The notes below the pieces were generated by a model. The model saw nothing but the letters and a program-made list of their open reading frames with translations. It was not told where the DNA came from and did no database searches. 64,000 nucleotides of DNA, taken from positions 1,240,001 to 1,304,000 of the forward strand of contig CP031970.1 of assembly GCA_022354845.1 (NCBI GenBank), in the 5' to 3' direction. Shown here piece after piece: positions 1 through 10,465 of the stretch. The stretch's first letter is position 1. Every line of letters starts with the position of its first letter. The position numbers and the translations under genes are program-made. This stretch comes from Streptococcus suis (lineage in GTDB: Bacteria; Bacillota; Bacilli; Lactobacillales; Streptococcaceae).

Positions 1-1043
1 ATATTGACCGCATCATCTCACCAGAAGGTATGGGCAAAAATGACTACATCGAAACTAGTCGCAATCTCGTCGTTGTCACCGCACCTGGACCTGGTTCAGG
101 TAAATTGGCGACTTGTATCTCCCAACTTTACCACGACCAACTGCATGGCGTAACATCAGGCTATGCTAAGTTTGAAACCTTCCCAGTGTGGAACTTACCA
201 CTTCATCATCCCGTAAACTTAGCCTATGAAGCAGCAACTGCCGACCTGGACGACCTCAACATGATTGATCCTTTCCACCTTCAAACTTATGGCAAAACTG
301 CGGTCAACTACAACCGTGACATCGAAGTCTTCCCTGTCCTCAACCGTACCTTTGAACGTATTTTGAGTAAATCACCATACGCATCTCCGACAGATATGGG
401 TGTCAACATGGTAGGTTATTCCATCATCAATGAAGAAGCTGCTATCGAAGCGTCCAAACAGGAAATCATCCGTCGCTACTACCAGACCTTGGTGGATTTC
501 AAGGCAGAGCGGATTAGCGAACAGGCTGTGAAGAAAATCGAACTCCTCATGAATGAAGTCGGTGTGACACCAGCAGATCGTAAGGTTGTTATCGCTGCGC
601 GCGAAAAAGCAGAGCTGACAACTAGCCCTGCCCTTGCTATTCAGTTGCCAACTGGAGATATTGTAACAGGTAAAACATCCGACCTACTTAAACCAACTGC
701 ATCTGTCCTCTTAAACGCCATCAAACAAATTGCGGCAATCGAAGATGAAACCCTCTTAATCGAACCAACCTACATACGCCCAATCCAGCAATTGAAATCA
801 GATTACCTCGATAAAACCAATACAAGACTGGATGCCAGCGAAATACTCAACGCATTGGCGATTACCGCACAAGATAGCCCAATTGCGGCGAGTGCCATGA
901 AAGAATTGGGCCAATTAAATGGTAGTGAGGCCCACTCAACCGTTATCCTGTCAGATGAAGACAAGAGTGTCCTACGTAAGCTTGGAATCAATTTAACATT
1001 TGATCCAATTTACCAACACAATAAATTTTACCAAGCAAAATAA
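1..1043 (+). CDS. DUF1846 domain-containing protein, 5'-truncated by the window
   Basis: The reading frame is open from base 3, ahead of the first ATG at 30, so the N-terminal part of the gene lies outside the window. The visible 346 codons carry a glycine-rich APGPGSGK segment near the start that resembles a nucleotide-binding loop. Sequence and length match the C-terminal two thirds of the DUF1846 family, cytoplasmic proteins of about 490 residues found in many Firmicutes. The biochemical role of the family is not firmly established. A hairpin follows the stop codon and separates it from the convergent gapN. The family call is from recognition, not from a search. Confidence 0.8.
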   Translation, partial: IDRIISPEGMGKNDYIETSRNLVVVTAPGPGSGKLATCISQLYHDQLHGVTSGYAKFETFPVWNLPLHHPVNLAYEAATADLDDLNMIDPFHLQTYGKTAVNYNRDIEVFPVLNRTFERILSKSPYASPTDMGVNMVGYSIINEEAAIEASKQEIIRRYYQTLVDFKAERISEQAVKKIELLMNEVGVTPADRKVVIAAREKAELTTSPALAIQLPTGDIVTGKTSDLLKPTASVLLNAIKQIAAIEDETLLIEPTYIRPIQQLKSDYLDKTNTRLDASEILNALAITAQDSPIAASAMKELGQLNGSEAHSTVILSDEDKSVLRKLGINLTFDPIYQHNKFYQAK

Positions 1044-1048
1044 CCGAG

Positions 1049-1086
1049 AAAAGGAAGTATCCATTAATTGGAAACTTCCTTTTTCT
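1049..1086. terminator. Bidirectional terminator between DUF1846 gene and gapN
   Basis: Arms AAGGAAGT (1051-1058) and ACTTCCTT (1074-1081) enclose a smaller TCC/GGA stem. T-runs lie on the right for the plus gene and A-runs on the left for the minus gene. It lies exactly between two convergent genes. Confidence 0.7.
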
Positions 1087-2510
1087 TATTGTATATCAAA
1101 GACAACAGATTTTACCTTAGTCATGGCCTCAATACTATATTTAATCCCCTGAACTCCAGCACCAGAGCCTTTGATCCCTAAGAATGGGAAATTATCAGGA
1201 CCACGTTGCGTTTTAGCATTAATATGCACAGTACCGACCTCCAATTTTGAAGCAAATTCAAAGGCTAATGGGTAATTTTTCGTAAATATAGATGACTGCA
1301 AACCATATTCTGATTGATTACATAACTCAAGTGCTTCTTCAATAGATGATACGCGAATAATTGGAAGCACTGGACCGAACGGCTCTTCCCAAGCAATGTC
1401 CATCTCAGGAGTGACCTGGTCCAACAAGGTTGGCCAAATTAGATTTTTCTCACGTTTGTACGGAGTTAACTCCACTGCCCCTTTTGATTGTGCATCCTGT
1501 ACCAAACCTTCGATAAAGACAGCAGACTGTTCATCAATGACAGGCGTAATATCCTTATTTTCAAAAGGATCCCCTACCGTTAATTTTTCAACTTCAGTCT
1601 GAAGTTTCTCAGCCAATTGGTCTGCAACTTCATTTACAACTAATACTCGCTTAATAGCAGTACAACGTTGACCAGAATAACTAAAGGCCCCACTAACGAT
1701 TTCCTTCGCTGCATGTTCCAAATCCGCATCGCTTAAAACAACAGCTGCATCCTTTCCACCCAACTCAAGCATAATTGGACGAATACCAGCTAATCTCCCA
1801 ACTTTTTGACCAATCGGTGTCGAACCTGTGAAATTGATAAAATTCACTTCAGAATGTTCAATAATATAGTCACCAATTTCTGATCCACGACCAGTTATTG
1901 TATTGAAAACACCAGCTGGAATGCCTGCATCAGCAAAAGCTTGAGCCAAAAGCAACCCCGAAATCGATCCTTGTGTTGGTGGTTTAAACATCACTACGTT
2001 CCCACCGATAAGCGCCGGAGCAATTTTAGAGGCTGATAAGTTGACGGGGTAATTATAAGGTGCAATAGCTAGAACAACACCAACAGGCTCACGACGAATC
2101 AACGATATTTTTGATTTTGCAGCTGGTTCATACGTTCCCCCTTCTAGAGAAGCACCATAAACACGCAGACCTTCTTCAGCAGCGAAATGAATTAAATGCG
2201 CGGAGCGATCGACTTCACCAATCGAAGCTTTTATTCCTTTTGCTACCTCTTTTGCAAGAATTTCACCAATGCTTTCTTTGCGTTCTTCTAAAATATCCGC
2301 AGCTCGGTGCAAATATTGGGCACGTTCGTATGCAGATAAAGCACGCCAAGCTGGCAAAGCCTTTCTTGCTGCTTCCATAGCTTTGTCGACTTCCTCCTGC
2401 GACATGGCAGGAACATTCCCCAACTCTTCTTGATTAATCGGCGAATAAATGGTTATTTTCTTTTCGGAATCAACCCATTTCCCATCAATATAATTCTGAT
2501 ACTGCTTCAT
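1086..2510 (-). CDS. gapN: NADP-dependent non-phosphorylating glyceraldehyde-3-phosphate dehydrogenase
   Basis: GapN oxidises glyceraldehyde-3-phosphate directly to 3-phosphoglycerate with NADP+, bypassing one ATP-yielding step and giving NADPH in the cytoplasm. The 474-residue protein has the aldehyde dehydrogenase hallmarks: catalytic Cys in GQRCTAIKR (about residue 284), general-base Glu in ELGGKD, and NFTGST in the cofactor domain. It is very close to the S. mutans enzyme as I remember it. The frame stays open farther upstream, but the start at 2510 is chosen because it follows AGGAGGG at ideal spacing and gives the family N-terminus MKQYQNY. It has its own promoter and is separated from ptsI by a strong terminator. 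Confidence 0.95.
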   Translation of the reverse strand: MKQYQNYIDGKWVDSEKKITIYSPINQEELGNVPAMSQEEVDKAMEAARKALPAWRALSAYERAQYLHRAADILEERKESIGEILAKEVAKGIKASIGEVDRSAHLIHFAAEEGLRVYGASLEGGTYEPAAKSKISLIRREPVGVVLAIAPYNYPVNLSASKIAPALIGGNVVMFKPPTQGSISGLLLAQAFADAGIPAGVFNTITGRGSEIGDYIIEHSEVNFINFTGSTPIGQKVGRLAGIRPIMLELGGKDAAVVLSDADLEHAAKEIVSGAFSYSGQRCTAIKRVLVVNEVADQLAEKLQTEVEKLTVGDPFENKDITPVIDEQSAVFIEGLVQDAQSKGAVELTPYKREKNLIWPTLLDQVTPEMDIAWEEPFGPVLPIIRVSSIEEALELCNQSEYGLQSSIFTKNYPLAFEFASKLEVGTVHINAKTQRGPDNFPFLGIKGSGAGVQGIKYSIEAMTKVKSVVFDIQ

Positions 2511-2538
2511 TCGTTCCCTCCTTCTGGATAATGTGAAC

Positions 2539-2567
2539 ATTGTAACATAGTCAGAAAACATTTGCAA
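2539..2567 (-). promoter_or_regulatory. gapN promoter
   Basis: On the minus strand TTGCAA (2562-2567) and TACAAT (2539-2544) are separated by 17 bases, with an extended -10 TGT just before the hexamer. Confidence 0.7.
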
Positions 2568-2618
2568 GAATTTTTTGAAAATTTCCAATATTCTTTCGGA
2601 TTTTGATGCAAAACATAG

Positions 2619-2670
2619 AAAAAAAGAGCCAATAATCATCTGACAACTCCAACAATGTCAGATGATTATT
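2619..2670 (-). terminator. ptsHI operon terminator
   Basis: A perfect 15-bp stem (2631-2645 with 2656-2670) on a ten-base loop lies just after the ptsI stop. On the minus strand it is followed after a short GGCTC by a seven-base T-run. Confidence 0.75.
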
Positions 2671-2684
2671 TACTCTTTTAATGA

Positions 2685-4418
2685 TTAATCGAAATCAACA
2701 TACTCTTTTTGAAGTTCAAGAACTTCTTCTGCCGTTGCACATTCTGTCAAGGCACGTTGAGCATATTCTTCCATCTTAGCTGTGTCAAGTTTCTTCATAA
2801 GGCTACGTGTACGAAGTACAGAAGTTGCGCTCATAGAGAATTCATCCAAGCCCATACCTACAAGAAGCGGAACAGCTTGTTGGTCACCAGCCATCTCACC
2901 ACACATACCAGCCCATTTGCCTTCTGCATGTGCAGCCTTGATAACGTTGTTGATCAAGCGAAGGATTGATGGGTTATATGGTTGGTAGAGGTATGAAACT
3001 TGTTCATTCATACGGTCTGCAGCCATTGTGTATTGGATAAGGTCGTTTGTACCGATTGAGAAGAAGTCAACTTCTTTGGCAAATTGGTCTGCAAGCATTG
3101 CTGCTGCAGGGATTTCAATCATGATACCTACTTGGATATCATCTGCAACTGCTACACCTTCAGCCAACAAGTTTGCTTTTTCTTCATCAAGGATTGCTTT
3201 TGCTGCACGGAATTCAGTCAACAAAGCAACCATTGGGAACATGATACGAAGTTTACCATGTACTGATGAACGAAGAAGAGCACGTAACTGAGTACGGAAC
3301 ATTTGGTTACCAGTCTCAGAGATAGAGATACGAAGGGCACGGAAACCAAGGAATGGGTTCATTTCGTGTGGTAGATCGAAGTAAGGAAGCTCCTTATCAC
3401 CACCGATATCCATTGTACGAACCACAACTGGCTTACCATTCATACCTTCAAGTACTGCCTTGTAAGCCTCGTATTGCTCGTCTTCTGTTGGGAAGTCTTG
3501 TGAGTCCATGTACAAGAATTCTGTACGGTAAAGACCAACAGCTTCTGCACCATTATCATTTACACCTTCAACGTCTTTTGGTGTACCGATGTTAGCTGCC
3601 AACTCGAAGTGTTTGCCATCTGACGTCACTGTTTGAGCGTCTTTTAATAATGCCCATTCAGCTTTTTGCTTAGCATACGCTTCACCAGCTGCTTTGAATT
3701 CTGCAATGACATCTTCTGTAGGGTTGATAACAACATCGCCTGTGATACCGTTAACAGCGAGGACGTCGCCATCTTTAACAATTTCTGTAATGTTGTTAGT
3801 ACCTAATACAGCAGCAATTTCAAGTGTACGAGCCATGATAGCTGAGTGACTTGTACGACCACCAATGTTTGTTACAAAGGCTTTTACAAATTGTTTGTTC
3901 AATTGAGCTGTATCTGAAGGAGTCAAGTCATGAGCAATCACAATAGATTCTTCATCAATTGTTGCTGGGTTGGGCAAACGAACCCCAAGCAAATGAGCTA
4001 AAACACGTTTTGCTACGTCACGAATATCTGCTGCACGCTCTTGCATGTATGGGTTATCTTCCATACCTTCAAAGATAGCGATAAACATATCCGTAACTTC
4101 TTTCAAACCAGTCTCTGCGTTTGTTTTCTTGGCGCGAATCGTTTCTTTGATTTGACCTACCATTTCTGGGTCAGAAAGCACCATTAAATGCGCATCAAAT
4201 ACCGCTGCAGCTTCTTCTCCAAGGCTAGCTACTGCATTCTCACGAATAACAGAAAGCTCGTTCTGTGATGCTGTAAGAGCGGCATCTAAACGAGCTTCTT
4301 CTGCATTTATGTCCTCAACTGTAATCGTTTCGAAGGACAAATCGGGTTGAACGAGTAGATATGCCTTAGCAACGGCAACACCATCAGATGCTGCAATTCC
4401 TTTAAGCATTTCTGTCAT
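2685..4418 (-). CDS. ptsI: Phosphoenolpyruvate-protein phosphotransferase (PTS Enzyme I)
   Basis: Enzyme I takes the phosphate from PEP and hands it to HPr, the first step of sugar uptake by all PTS transporters. The 577-residue protein has the phosphohistidine loop [13 protein letters not shown] near residue 190, the PEP-binding signature with [11 protein letters not shown], and the C-terminal TIM-barrel motif [14 protein letters not shown]. The start at 4418 gives the conserved streptococcal N-terminus [14 protein letters not shown] longer in-frame extension would run into ptsH and is rejected. It lies 4 bases after the ptsH stop, so the two are co-transcribed and probably translationally coupled. 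Confidence 0.97.
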   Translation of the reverse strand: MTEMLKGIAASDGVAVAKAYLLVQPDLSFETITVEDINAEEARLDAALTASQNELSVIRENAVASLGEEAAAVFDAHLMVLSDPEMVGQIKETIRAKKTNAETGLKEVTDMFIAIFEGMEDNPYMQERAADIRDVAKRVLAHLLGVRLPNPATIDEESIVIAHDLTPSDTAQLNKQFVKAFVTNIGGRTSHSAIMARTLEIAAVLGTNNITEIVKDGDVLAVNGITGDVVINPTEDVIAEFKAAGEAYAKQKAEWALLKDAQTVTSDGKHFELAANIGTPKDVEGVNDNGAEAVGLYRTEFLYMDSQDFPTEDEQYEAYKAVLEGMNGKPVVVRTMDIGGDKELPYFDLPHEMNPFLGFRALRISISETGNQMFRTQLRALLRSSVHGKLRIMFPMVALLTEFRAAKAILDEEKANLLAEGVAVADDIQVGIMIEIPAAAMLADQFAKEVDFFSIGTNDLIQYTMAADRMNEQVSYLYQPYNPSILRLINNVIKAAHAEGKWAGMCGEMAGDQQAVPLLVGMGLDEFSMSATSVLRTRSLMKKLDTAKMEEYAQRALTECATAEEVLELQKEYVDFD

Positions 4419-4422
4419 CTTT

Positions 4423-4686
4423 TTATGCCAATCCTTCTTTTTCCATTGTTTCAGTGATAGCTGCAATTGCATCGTCAGCATCTGCACCTTCAGCTGAAAT
4501 AGTTACATCAGCGCCTTGACCAACACCAAGACTCATTACACCCATGATTGATTTAAGGTTTACAGATTTGTCTTTGTAGTTCAAAGTGATGTCTGAAGCG
4601 AATTTGCTAGCTGTTTGCACAAGCAAAGTAGCTGGACGTGCGTGGATACCTGTTTCTGCCACAATGTGGAAGTCTTTTGAAGCCAT
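4423..4686 (-). CDS. ptsH: Phosphocarrier protein HPr
   Basis: HPr shuttles phosphate from Enzyme I to the sugar-specific IIA domains. In Firmicutes it also acts as CcpA co-repressor when phosphorylated on Ser46 by HprK. The 87-residue protein has catalytic His15 in TGIHARPAT and regulatory Ser46 in [11 protein letters not shown], both in the right place. Ribosome binding site AAGGAGAAA precedes the ATG by a good distance. It is the first gene of the ptsH-ptsI operon, driven by the strong promoter just upstream. Confidence 0.98.
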   Translation of the reverse strand: MASKDFHIVAETGIHARPATLLVQTASKFASDITLNYKDKSVNLKSIMGVMSLGVGQGADVTISAEGADADDAIAAITETMEKEGLA

Positions 4687-4748
4687 AGTTGGTTTCTCCT
4701 TTATTTTTGCAATTATTTCGAGTCAATGTGATAACCCTTACAAAGAGC

Positions 4749-4777
4749 ATTATATCATTTTTTGAAATCATTTTCAA
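4749..4777 (-). promoter_or_regulatory. ptsH promoter with cre-like element
   Basis: Minus-strand TTGAAA (4772-4777), a 17-base spacer and TATAAT (4749-4754) with extended -10 TGA form a near-consensus promoter. The near-palindrome TGAAAATGATTTCA (4763-4776, read on the minus strand) matches 12 of 14 positions of the CcpA cre consensus and overlaps the -35. Promoter confidence is high; the cre reading is tentative. Confidence 0.75.
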
Positions 4778-4811
4778 GAATTTTTTATTATTCTTTCAGT
4801 ATTTCAAGTCG

Positions 4812-4834
4812 AAAAACCCACCGACTGGTGAGTT
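4812..4834 (-). terminator. acnA-citZ-icd operon terminator
   Basis: Minus-strand stem AACTCACC/GGTGGGTT on the tetraloop AGTC, followed directly by TTTTT. It sits just past the icd stop codon. Confidence 0.8.
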
Positions 4835-4842
4835 CCTTTCTA

Positions 4843-6024
4843 TTAAATACGAGCGATAAGTGCTTCAGCAAATTGGCTAGTTGACAGGCTTTCAACACCT
4901 AATGCACTGGCAAAATCAATCGTCACTTGTTGATGTAAAATAGCCTGTTCTAGAGCGACAATAATTTTCTCAGCAGCTTCATTCCATCCCATAAACTCTA
5001 ACATCATACAAGCAGACAGGAGTACTGAGCTAGGATTTGCCTTATTTTGACCTGCAATATCTGGAGCAGTTCCATGTGTCGCTTCAAAAATTGCATGACC
5101 AGTCTGATAATTAATGTTAGCTCCAGGAGAAATGCCGATCCCTCCAACCTGAGCAGCTAAAGCATCTGATGCATAGTCTCCATTCAGGTTGGTCAAGGCC
5201 ACAACATCAAATTTTTCAGGTGCCAATAAAATCTGTTGTAAGAAGTTATCCGCAATAATATCATTGATAACCAATGAACCTTTTTCTAGCTCATTCGAAA
5301 ATTCCTCTTGAGCTAATTCATAACCCCATTTTCGGAATCCGCCTTCTGTAAATTTTTGAATATTCCCTTTGTGTACCAAGGTTACTGTTTTTAATTGGTG
5401 TTTTAGTGCATATTCAATAGCAGAACGAATGAGGCGTTTACTTCCCTCTTCAGAAATGGGCTTTATACCGATACTTGATGACTCTGGAAAACGGATTTTA
5501 GCCACACCCATCTTCTCTTGAAGAAATGAAATGACAGTTGCAACTTCTTCTGTACCAGCATCCCATTCGATTCCAGCATAGATATCTTCTGTGTTTTCAC
5601 GGAAAATAGTAATATCGGTTTTTTCTGGATGTTTTAATGGACTTGGAACCCCTTGAAAATACCGAACTGGACGAACACAAGCAAACAAATCTAGTTCCTG
5701 ACGCAATGCGACGTTCAGTGACCGGTGGCCTTTTCCAACAGGTGTACCCAAAGGTCCCTTGATGGCCAACAAATGCTCACGAATCGTTTTCAAAGTCTCA
5801 TCAGGTAAAGACGTCCCGCTTAAAGCATAAGCTTTCTCACCCGCCAGAACTTCTTTCCACTGAATAGAACGCTGACCATTGTATGCTTTTTCAATTGCTG
5901 CATCGATGACTTTTTGAGCTTCTGGCCAAATATCTTGTCCAACCCCATCCCCCTCAATATAGGGGATAATTGGTTGGTCAGGGATTAAAAGTCTTCCATT
6001 TTCCAATCTAATCTTCTCTGCCAT
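4843..6024 (-). CDS. icd: NADP-dependent isocitrate dehydrogenase
   Basis: Icd decarboxylates isocitrate to 2-oxoglutarate with NADP+ reduction, in the cytoplasm. The 393-residue protein shows the substrate-binding [11 protein letters not shown] segment with its phosphorylatable-type serine, [15 protein letters not shown], the metal-binding aspartates around [18 protein letters not shown], and the cofactor region [13 protein letters not shown]. It is a little shorter than the usual 415-425 residues of the E. coli-type enzyme, as in other streptococci. It is the last gene of the acnA-citZ-icd operon, 2 bases after citZ. The set yields 2-oxoglutarate for glutamate synthesis and NADPH, not a full TCA cycle as far as this window shows. 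Confidence 0.95.
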   Translation of the reverse strand: MAEKIRLENGRLLIPDQPIIPYIEGDGVGQDIWPEAQKVIDAAIEKAYNGQRSIQWKEVLAGEKAYALSGTSLPDETLKTIREHLLAIKGPLGTPVGKGHRSLNVALRQELDLFACVRPVRYFQGVPSPLKHPEKTDITIFRENTEDIYAGIEWDAGTEEVATVISFLQEKMGVAKIRFPESSSIGIKPISEEGSKRLIRSAIEYALKHQLKTVTLVHKGNIQKFTEGGFRKWGYELAQEEFSNELEKGSLVINDIIADNFLQQILLAPEKFDVVALTNLNGDYASDALAAQVGGIGISPGANINYQTGHAIFEATHGTAPDIAGQNKANPSSVLLSACMMLEFMGWNEAAEKIIVALEQAILHQQVTIDFASALGVESLSTSQFAEALIARI

Positions 6025-6026
6025 AC

Positions 6027-7145
6027 TTACCTCTTTCCAATAGGAATATATTTTAGATTTCTGCTACCAATATAGGAAGAACGCGGACGGATTAACTTAT
6101 TATTCTTCCGTTGCTCTTGAACATGAGCAATCCATCCTGCCATTCTACTCATTGCAAAAATGAGAGTAAAAATGTCACTATCAATTCCTAATACATGGTA
6201 AACAGTTGCAGAGTAAAAGTCGACATTGGGAATCAACCCTTTTTTGTGTTTAATAAAATTCTCTACTTCCTCTGACAACTGATAAAATGCTTCATCGTCA
6301 GTTCCGAGTGTCAAATCACGCGCCATTTCTTTCAAATACTGTTGGCGAGGGTCCACAGTTTTATAAACACGGTGACCAAATCCCATGATTTTCTCTTTCG
6401 AATCCAACTTTTCCTGCAAGTATCCTTCCGTATCACCGCTTTCACGAATCGCTAGTAGCATGTCAAATACACGCTCGTTTGCACCACCATGCAAAGAACC
6501 TTTTAAGGTCCCAATCGCAGTTGTGACACAAGAATACAAATCCGTTAAAGTTGATGCAGTGACACGCGCAGCAAAGGTTGATGCATTCAATTCATGATCA
6601 GCATGCAAAACTAGTGCTTTACTAAATGCTTTCACTTGCAATTCAGAAGGTTCTTCACCATTTAACATATAAAGTAAATTTGCGGCAAATCCCAAGTCTG
6701 AACGCGGTTCAATTGGAACCAATCCTCTTCTCAAACGATCAAATGTTGCAATGATAGTTGGAACCTTTGCCATAATTTGAATAGATTGATCATACAAAGC
6801 CTCTAAGGAATTCTCTTCAGCATGCACATTATAAACACCTAAGAGGGACACAGTTGAACGTAGCACACTCATCGGATGCAAGTGCTGACGAGATTGAATC
6901 AAAATACATTGTTCGACAGCATCAGAAATTGCATACTCCTCACGCAACTTTTTCTCAAAATAATTTAATTCAATTTGAGTTGGTAAACGCAAATTCCACA
7001 GTAGATAAATGACCTCTTCAAAGGAAACATTATTATCCATTAACTCTGCGATATCGTATCCTGCATAAGACAAGCGATCATCTTCAATTGCGCTGATTCG
7101 AGTATCGCAAGCAATCGCATCTTTTAACCCATTCGTTTCTGTCAT
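6027..7145 (-). CDS. citZ: Citrate synthase
   Basis: Condenses oxaloacetate and acetyl-CoA to citrate. The 372-residue protein has the catalytic histidine regions [13 protein letters not shown] and [13 protein letters not shown] and the conserved [15 protein letters not shown] segment, all typical of the short Gram-positive citrate synthases. The start overlaps the acnA stop by four bases (ATGA), so translation is probably coupled. The stop lies two bases before icd. The symbol gltA is equally used for this gene. Confidence 0.95.
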   Translation of the reverse strand: MTETNGLKDAIACDTRISAIEDDRLSYAGYDIAELMDNNVSFEEVIYLLWNLRLPTQIELNYFEKKLREEYAISDAVEQCILIQSRQHLHPMSVLRSTVSLLGVYNVHAEENSLEALYDQSIQIMAKVPTIIATFDRLRRGLVPIEPRSDLGFAANLLYMLNGEEPSELQVKAFSKALVLHADHELNASTFAARVTASTLTDLYSCVTTAIGTLKGSLHGGANERVFDMLLAIRESGDTEGYLQEKLDSKEKIMGFGHRVYKTVDPRQQYLKEMARDLTLGTDDEAFYQLSEEVENFIKHKKGLIPNVDFYSATVYHVLGIDSDIFTLIFAMSRMAGWIAHVQEQRKNNKLIRPRSSYIGSRNLKYIPIGKR

Positions 7146-9811
7146 ACATTTCCCCCCAGTTTTTTTCTTACCACCATTGGTAAAATACCACCATGGCGGT
7201 AATAACGAATATCCGCTTCTGCGTCGAAACGCACAAGAGCTTGAAATTTTTTTGAACCTTCTTCAGAATTTGCATGGACGGTAACAACTTGTCCAACTTT
7301 TACATCTTCTGGTAAATCAATCGTAAAGTGTTCATGTCCAGTTAAACCCAGACTTTCCGCTGTTTGACCATCCAAAAATTGAAGAGGTAGAACGCCCATC
7401 ATGACCAAGTTTGAACGGTGAATTCGCTCAAATGATTCAGCAAGTACAACTTTCACACCAAGCAAGTTTGAACCTTTCGCTGCCCAGTCACGGCTAGAAC
7501 CCATTCCATAGTCCTTACCAGCAATGACGATACTACCGATACCAGCAGCCTTATATTTCATGGCTGCATCATAGATAGGAAGGATTTCTCCCTCATATGT
7601 GGTCCATCCACCAATTTTCCCATCTGCGAGTTCATTTTTTATACGAATATTCGCAAACGTACCACGCATCATGACCTCATGGTTACCACGACGACTTCCG
7701 TAAGAGTTGAAATCCACATAAGAAATTCCATTTTCCTCTAGGTATCGTGCAGCAGGACTCAGACGGGCAATATTCCCGGCTGGCGAAATATGGTCTGTTG
7801 TTACTGTATCTCCAAATTTAGCCAAAACAGATAAGTTTTTCAGTGGTTTTATAGATAAATCTTCCTGCATGTTGTCAAAATATGGCGGATTTTGAATGTA
7901 GGTAGAAGATGGATTCCAAGCATAATTCTTATCTATCTTTGTTTCAATCGCATTCCATGCTTGACTATCTGTAAAAACTTGCTGGTATTCTTGTTTAAAG
8001 AGATCGCGCGTAACGTATTGGTCAATGTATGCGTCAACTTCTTCACGACTTGGCATAATATCTGCAAGATAGACTGGCTGATCATCCTTATCATATCCCA
8101 GTGGGTCTCTTGTTAAATCAACATTCATATTACCCGCAATAGCATAAGCAACAACTAGTGGTGGACTCGCTAAGAAATTGGCTTTCACAAGTGGGTTGAT
8201 CCGTCCTTCAAAGTTACGGTTCCCAGATAATACTGCTGAAACTAATAAGTCTTCATCTTTAATGGCTTCTGCTACTTCAGGTCGTAAATCACCTGAGTTA
8301 CCAATACAAGTTGTACAGCCATAGCCGACCAAATTGAACCCTAAGGCATCCAAATAGGTCTGTAAACCTGAATTTTTCAAATAGCCTGTTACAACTTTCG
8401 AACCTGGCGCCAAGGACGTTTTGACAGTCTTCGCAACAGTCAAACCTTTTTCAACTGCATTTTTAGCTAATAAACCAGCCGCCAATAGAACATAGGGGTT
8501 CGAAGTATTGGTACATGAGGTAATCGCTGCAATCGCAACATGTCCTGTTTGAATCAGTTCGTCGCCGTCTGCATATTTAACCGTGGCTGTCTTATCTAAT
8601 TCTTCTTTCTCCAAACCAAATCCACGAACACCAACTTCACGTGTTACACTTGCTTGGAACTCATTTTTAGCATTAGACAATTCAATCAAATCTTGTGGTC
8701 TTTTCGGACCAGAAATGGATGGAACAATCGTAGACAAATCTAATTCAAGTACCTTAGTATAGGTTGGAATAGCTGTGCTGTCATAGAATAAGTGATTTGC
8801 CTTTGCATATGCTTCTGTTAACTCAATTTGCTCCTCTGTACGGTTGGTCAATCGCATGTAATTGAGGGTTTCAGAATCAATTGGGAAATATCCACAGGTT
8901 GCACCATATTCAGGAGCCATATTTGAAACTGTCGCACGATCTGCAAGAGCAAGGGAGGATAAGCCAGGTCCAAAAAATTCCACAAATTTTCCAACTACAT
9001 TTTCTTGACGAAGCAACTGTGTCACTTTCAAAGCCAAATCCGTCGCAGTAGCTACTTTCGGTAACTGTCCAGTTAAGTGAACTCCAATCACTTCTGGAAT
9101 TGGAAAATAAGATGCTTCACCCAACATTGCTGCTTCCGCCTCAATACCACCGACACCCCAACCAAGTACACCAATACCATTGATCATAGTTGTGTGGCTA
9201 TCAGTACCAAACATAGAGTCTGGATAAAGCAAACCATCCTTATTAATGATAACGTCACTTAGAAATTCAATATTTACCTGATGAATAATCCCAGTTGCAG
9301 GCGGTACAGCACGGTAATTTTCAAATGAATTTTCTGCCCACTTAAGAAACTCATAGCGCTCATTATTTCGTTTAAATTCTAAGGCGATATTTTGCTCAAG
9401 CGCCTGATCTGTCCCGAAAAAGTCAACCTGAACAGAATGGTCAATGACCAAATCGACAGGAATTTCTGGATTTATCAAGTCTGGGCTTCCACCAGCTTTG
9501 ACAACAGCGTCGCGCATGGATGCAAGGTCAACCACTACAGGTACACCAGTAAAGTCTTGTAAAATGACACGACTAGGTTTAAAAGGGACTTCTCCAGATG
9601 GTGAAGAAGCCTGATAATGTAATAAATCTAAAATGTGATTTTTAGTAACATCAACTCCGTCTTCCTTACGAAGAAGACTTTCCAATAAAATTCGGATGGT
9701 ATATGGAAGTGTATGAATATCCACACCATTTTCGGTTGCAACCGAATTCAATGCATAGTAAGAGTATTCATTCTCACTATGAAGTAAGCGTTTTTTATAC
9801 GATAGACTCAT
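7142..9811 (-). CDS. acnA: Aconitate hydratase
   Basis: Isomerises citrate to isocitrate through a [4Fe-4S] cluster. The 889-residue protein is of normal AcnA/IRP type length. Cluster cysteines are visible in [11 protein letters not shown] and in [31 protein letters not shown] and the C-terminal swivel domain with [10 protein letters not shown] complete the family signature. It is the first gene of the operon; AGAGGGC lies at ribosome-binding distance from the ATG. As a CcpA- or oxygen-sensitive step in relatives it may be regulated, but the sequence shows only a promoter here. Confidence 0.97.
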   Translation of the reverse strand: MSLSYKKRLLHSENEYSYYALNSVATENGVDIHTLPYTIRILLESLLRKEDGVDVTKNHILDLLHYQASSPSGEVPFKPSRVILQDFTGVPVVVDLASMRDAVVKAGGSPDLINPEIPVDLVIDHSVQVDFFGTDQALEQNIALEFKRNNERYEFLKWAENSFENYRAVPPATGIIHQVNIEFLSDVIINKDGLLYPDSMFGTDSHTTMINGIGVLGWGVGGIEAEAAMLGEASYFPIPEVIGVHLTGQLPKVATATDLALKVTQLLRQENVVGKFVEFFGPGLSSLALADRATVSNMAPEYGATCGYFPIDSETLNYMRLTNRTEEQIELTEAYAKANHLFYDSTAIPTYTKVLELDLSTIVPSISGPKRPQDLIELSNAKNEFQASVTREVGVRGFGLEKEELDKTATVKYADGDELIQTGHVAIAAITSCTNTSNPYVLLAAGLLAKNAVEKGLTVAKTVKTSLAPGSKVVTGYLKNSGLQTYLDALGFNLVGYGCTTCIGNSGDLRPEVAEAIKDEDLLVSAVLSGNRNFEGRINPLVKANFLASPPLVVAYAIAGNMNVDLTRDPLGYDKDDQPVYLADIMPSREEVDAYIDQYVTRDLFKQEYQQVFTDSQAWNAIETKIDKNYAWNPSSTYIQNPPYFDNMQEDLSIKPLKNLSVLAKFGDTVTTDHISPAGNIARLSPAARYLEENGISYVDFNSYGSRRGNHEVMMRGTFANIRIKNELADGKIGGWTTYEGEILPIYDAAMKYKAAGIGSIVIAGKDYGMGSSRDWAAKGSNLLGVKVVLAESFERIHRSNLVMMGVLPLQFLDGQTAESLGLTGHEHFTIDLPEDVKVGQVVTVHANSEEGSKKFQALVRFDAEADIRYYRHGGILPMVVRKKLGGNV

Positions 9812-9846
9812 CTGCTCTGCCCTCTTTCAACATTATTATTTAGTAT

Positions 9847-9875
9847 AGTATAGATTGTAATATTTATTCAATCAA
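9847..9875 (-). promoter_or_regulatory. acnA-citZ-icd promoter
   Basis: Minus-strand TTGATT (9870-9875), 17 bases, TATACT (9847-9852), followed by about 35 bases of leader before acnA. Confidence 0.65.
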
Positions 9876-10054
9876 TACCTAACCAAGCATGTTATATCAT
9901 ATGACATATCGCGTACTATTTAATAATCATATCAACCGTATCTGATTCTAATATACTCTTTATTTTTTGTCCTGCACCTACTATTGTACATCAAGCGTAA
10001 CCATTGAAAACCCTACCAAACATTAACAATAGAAATAGGTTTTGGCCTCCCAGC

Positions 10055-10102
10055 ATACTATATTTGGTGTTGTCAATAAATTGATTGCACAATATTTAGT
10101 GA
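10055..10102 (+). promoter_or_regulatory. Tandem NrdR-like boxes and overlapping promoter upstream of nrdH
   Basis: Two 16-base sites, ATACTATATTTGGTGT (10055-10070) and GCACAATATTTAGTGA (10087-10102), match 13 and about 11 positions of the NrdR box ACACTATATCTTGTGT. Their centres are 32 bases apart, three helical turns, as known NrdR site pairs are. A promoter-like TTGTCA (10070-10075), 17 bases, TATTTA (10093-10098) lies between and over them, so a bound repressor would block it. Confidence 0.7.
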
Positions 10103-10120
10103 TTCATTCAGACAAGCTCC

Positions 10121-10149
10121 TTGACTTTAAGTTCAAAATTTTGTATCCT
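10121..10149 (+). promoter_or_regulatory. Second candidate nrdH promoter
   Basis: TTGACT (10121-10126), 17 bases, TATCCT (10144-10149) lies 55 bases before nrdH and downstream of the NrdR-like boxes. The stronger -35 makes it a good alternative start site. Confidence 0.55.
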
Positions 10150-10204
10150 AGATTGGTAACAAAAATGGGATATTTTTATCCTTGAGAGACAAAGGAGAAA
10201 CTGA

Positions 10205-10423
10205 ATGGTAACTATCTATTCAAAAAATGATTGTGTTCAATGTAAAATGACCAAGAAATTCTTGGACCAACACAAGGTGGAATATAATGAAATCAATCTA
10301 GATGAACAACCTGAATTCATCGATCATGTAAAAGGACTCGGTTTCTCAGCAGCACCTGTTATTGAAACGGAAAATGATGTCTTTTCTGGTTTCCAACCAG
10401 GTAAATTAAAAGCCTTGGTTTAA
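10205..10423 (+). CDS. nrdH: Glutaredoxin-like protein NrdH
   Basis: NrdH is the electron donor that re-reduces the class Ib ribonucleotide reductase NrdEF and is itself reduced by thioredoxin reductase. The 72-residue protein has the redox motif CVQC at residues 11-14, the thioredoxin-fold order, and the WSGFxPxxL-like end in the form FSGFQPGKL. AAAGGAG precedes the ATG. It is followed 42 bases later by nrdE and forms one transcript with it. Confidence 0.96.
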   Translation: MVTIYSKNDCVQCKMTKKFLDQHKVEYNEINLDEQPEFIDHVKGLGFSAAPVIETENDVFSGFQPGKLKALV

Positions 10424-10465
10424 TTCCTAATCTACCCTACTATAATTAAGAAAGAGATTGCAACT

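Noticed and set aside
4419..4487. Upstream-extended ptsI start
   Set aside because: The extension lies inside ptsH; the start at 4418 matches the conserved N-terminus of streptococcal Enzyme I.
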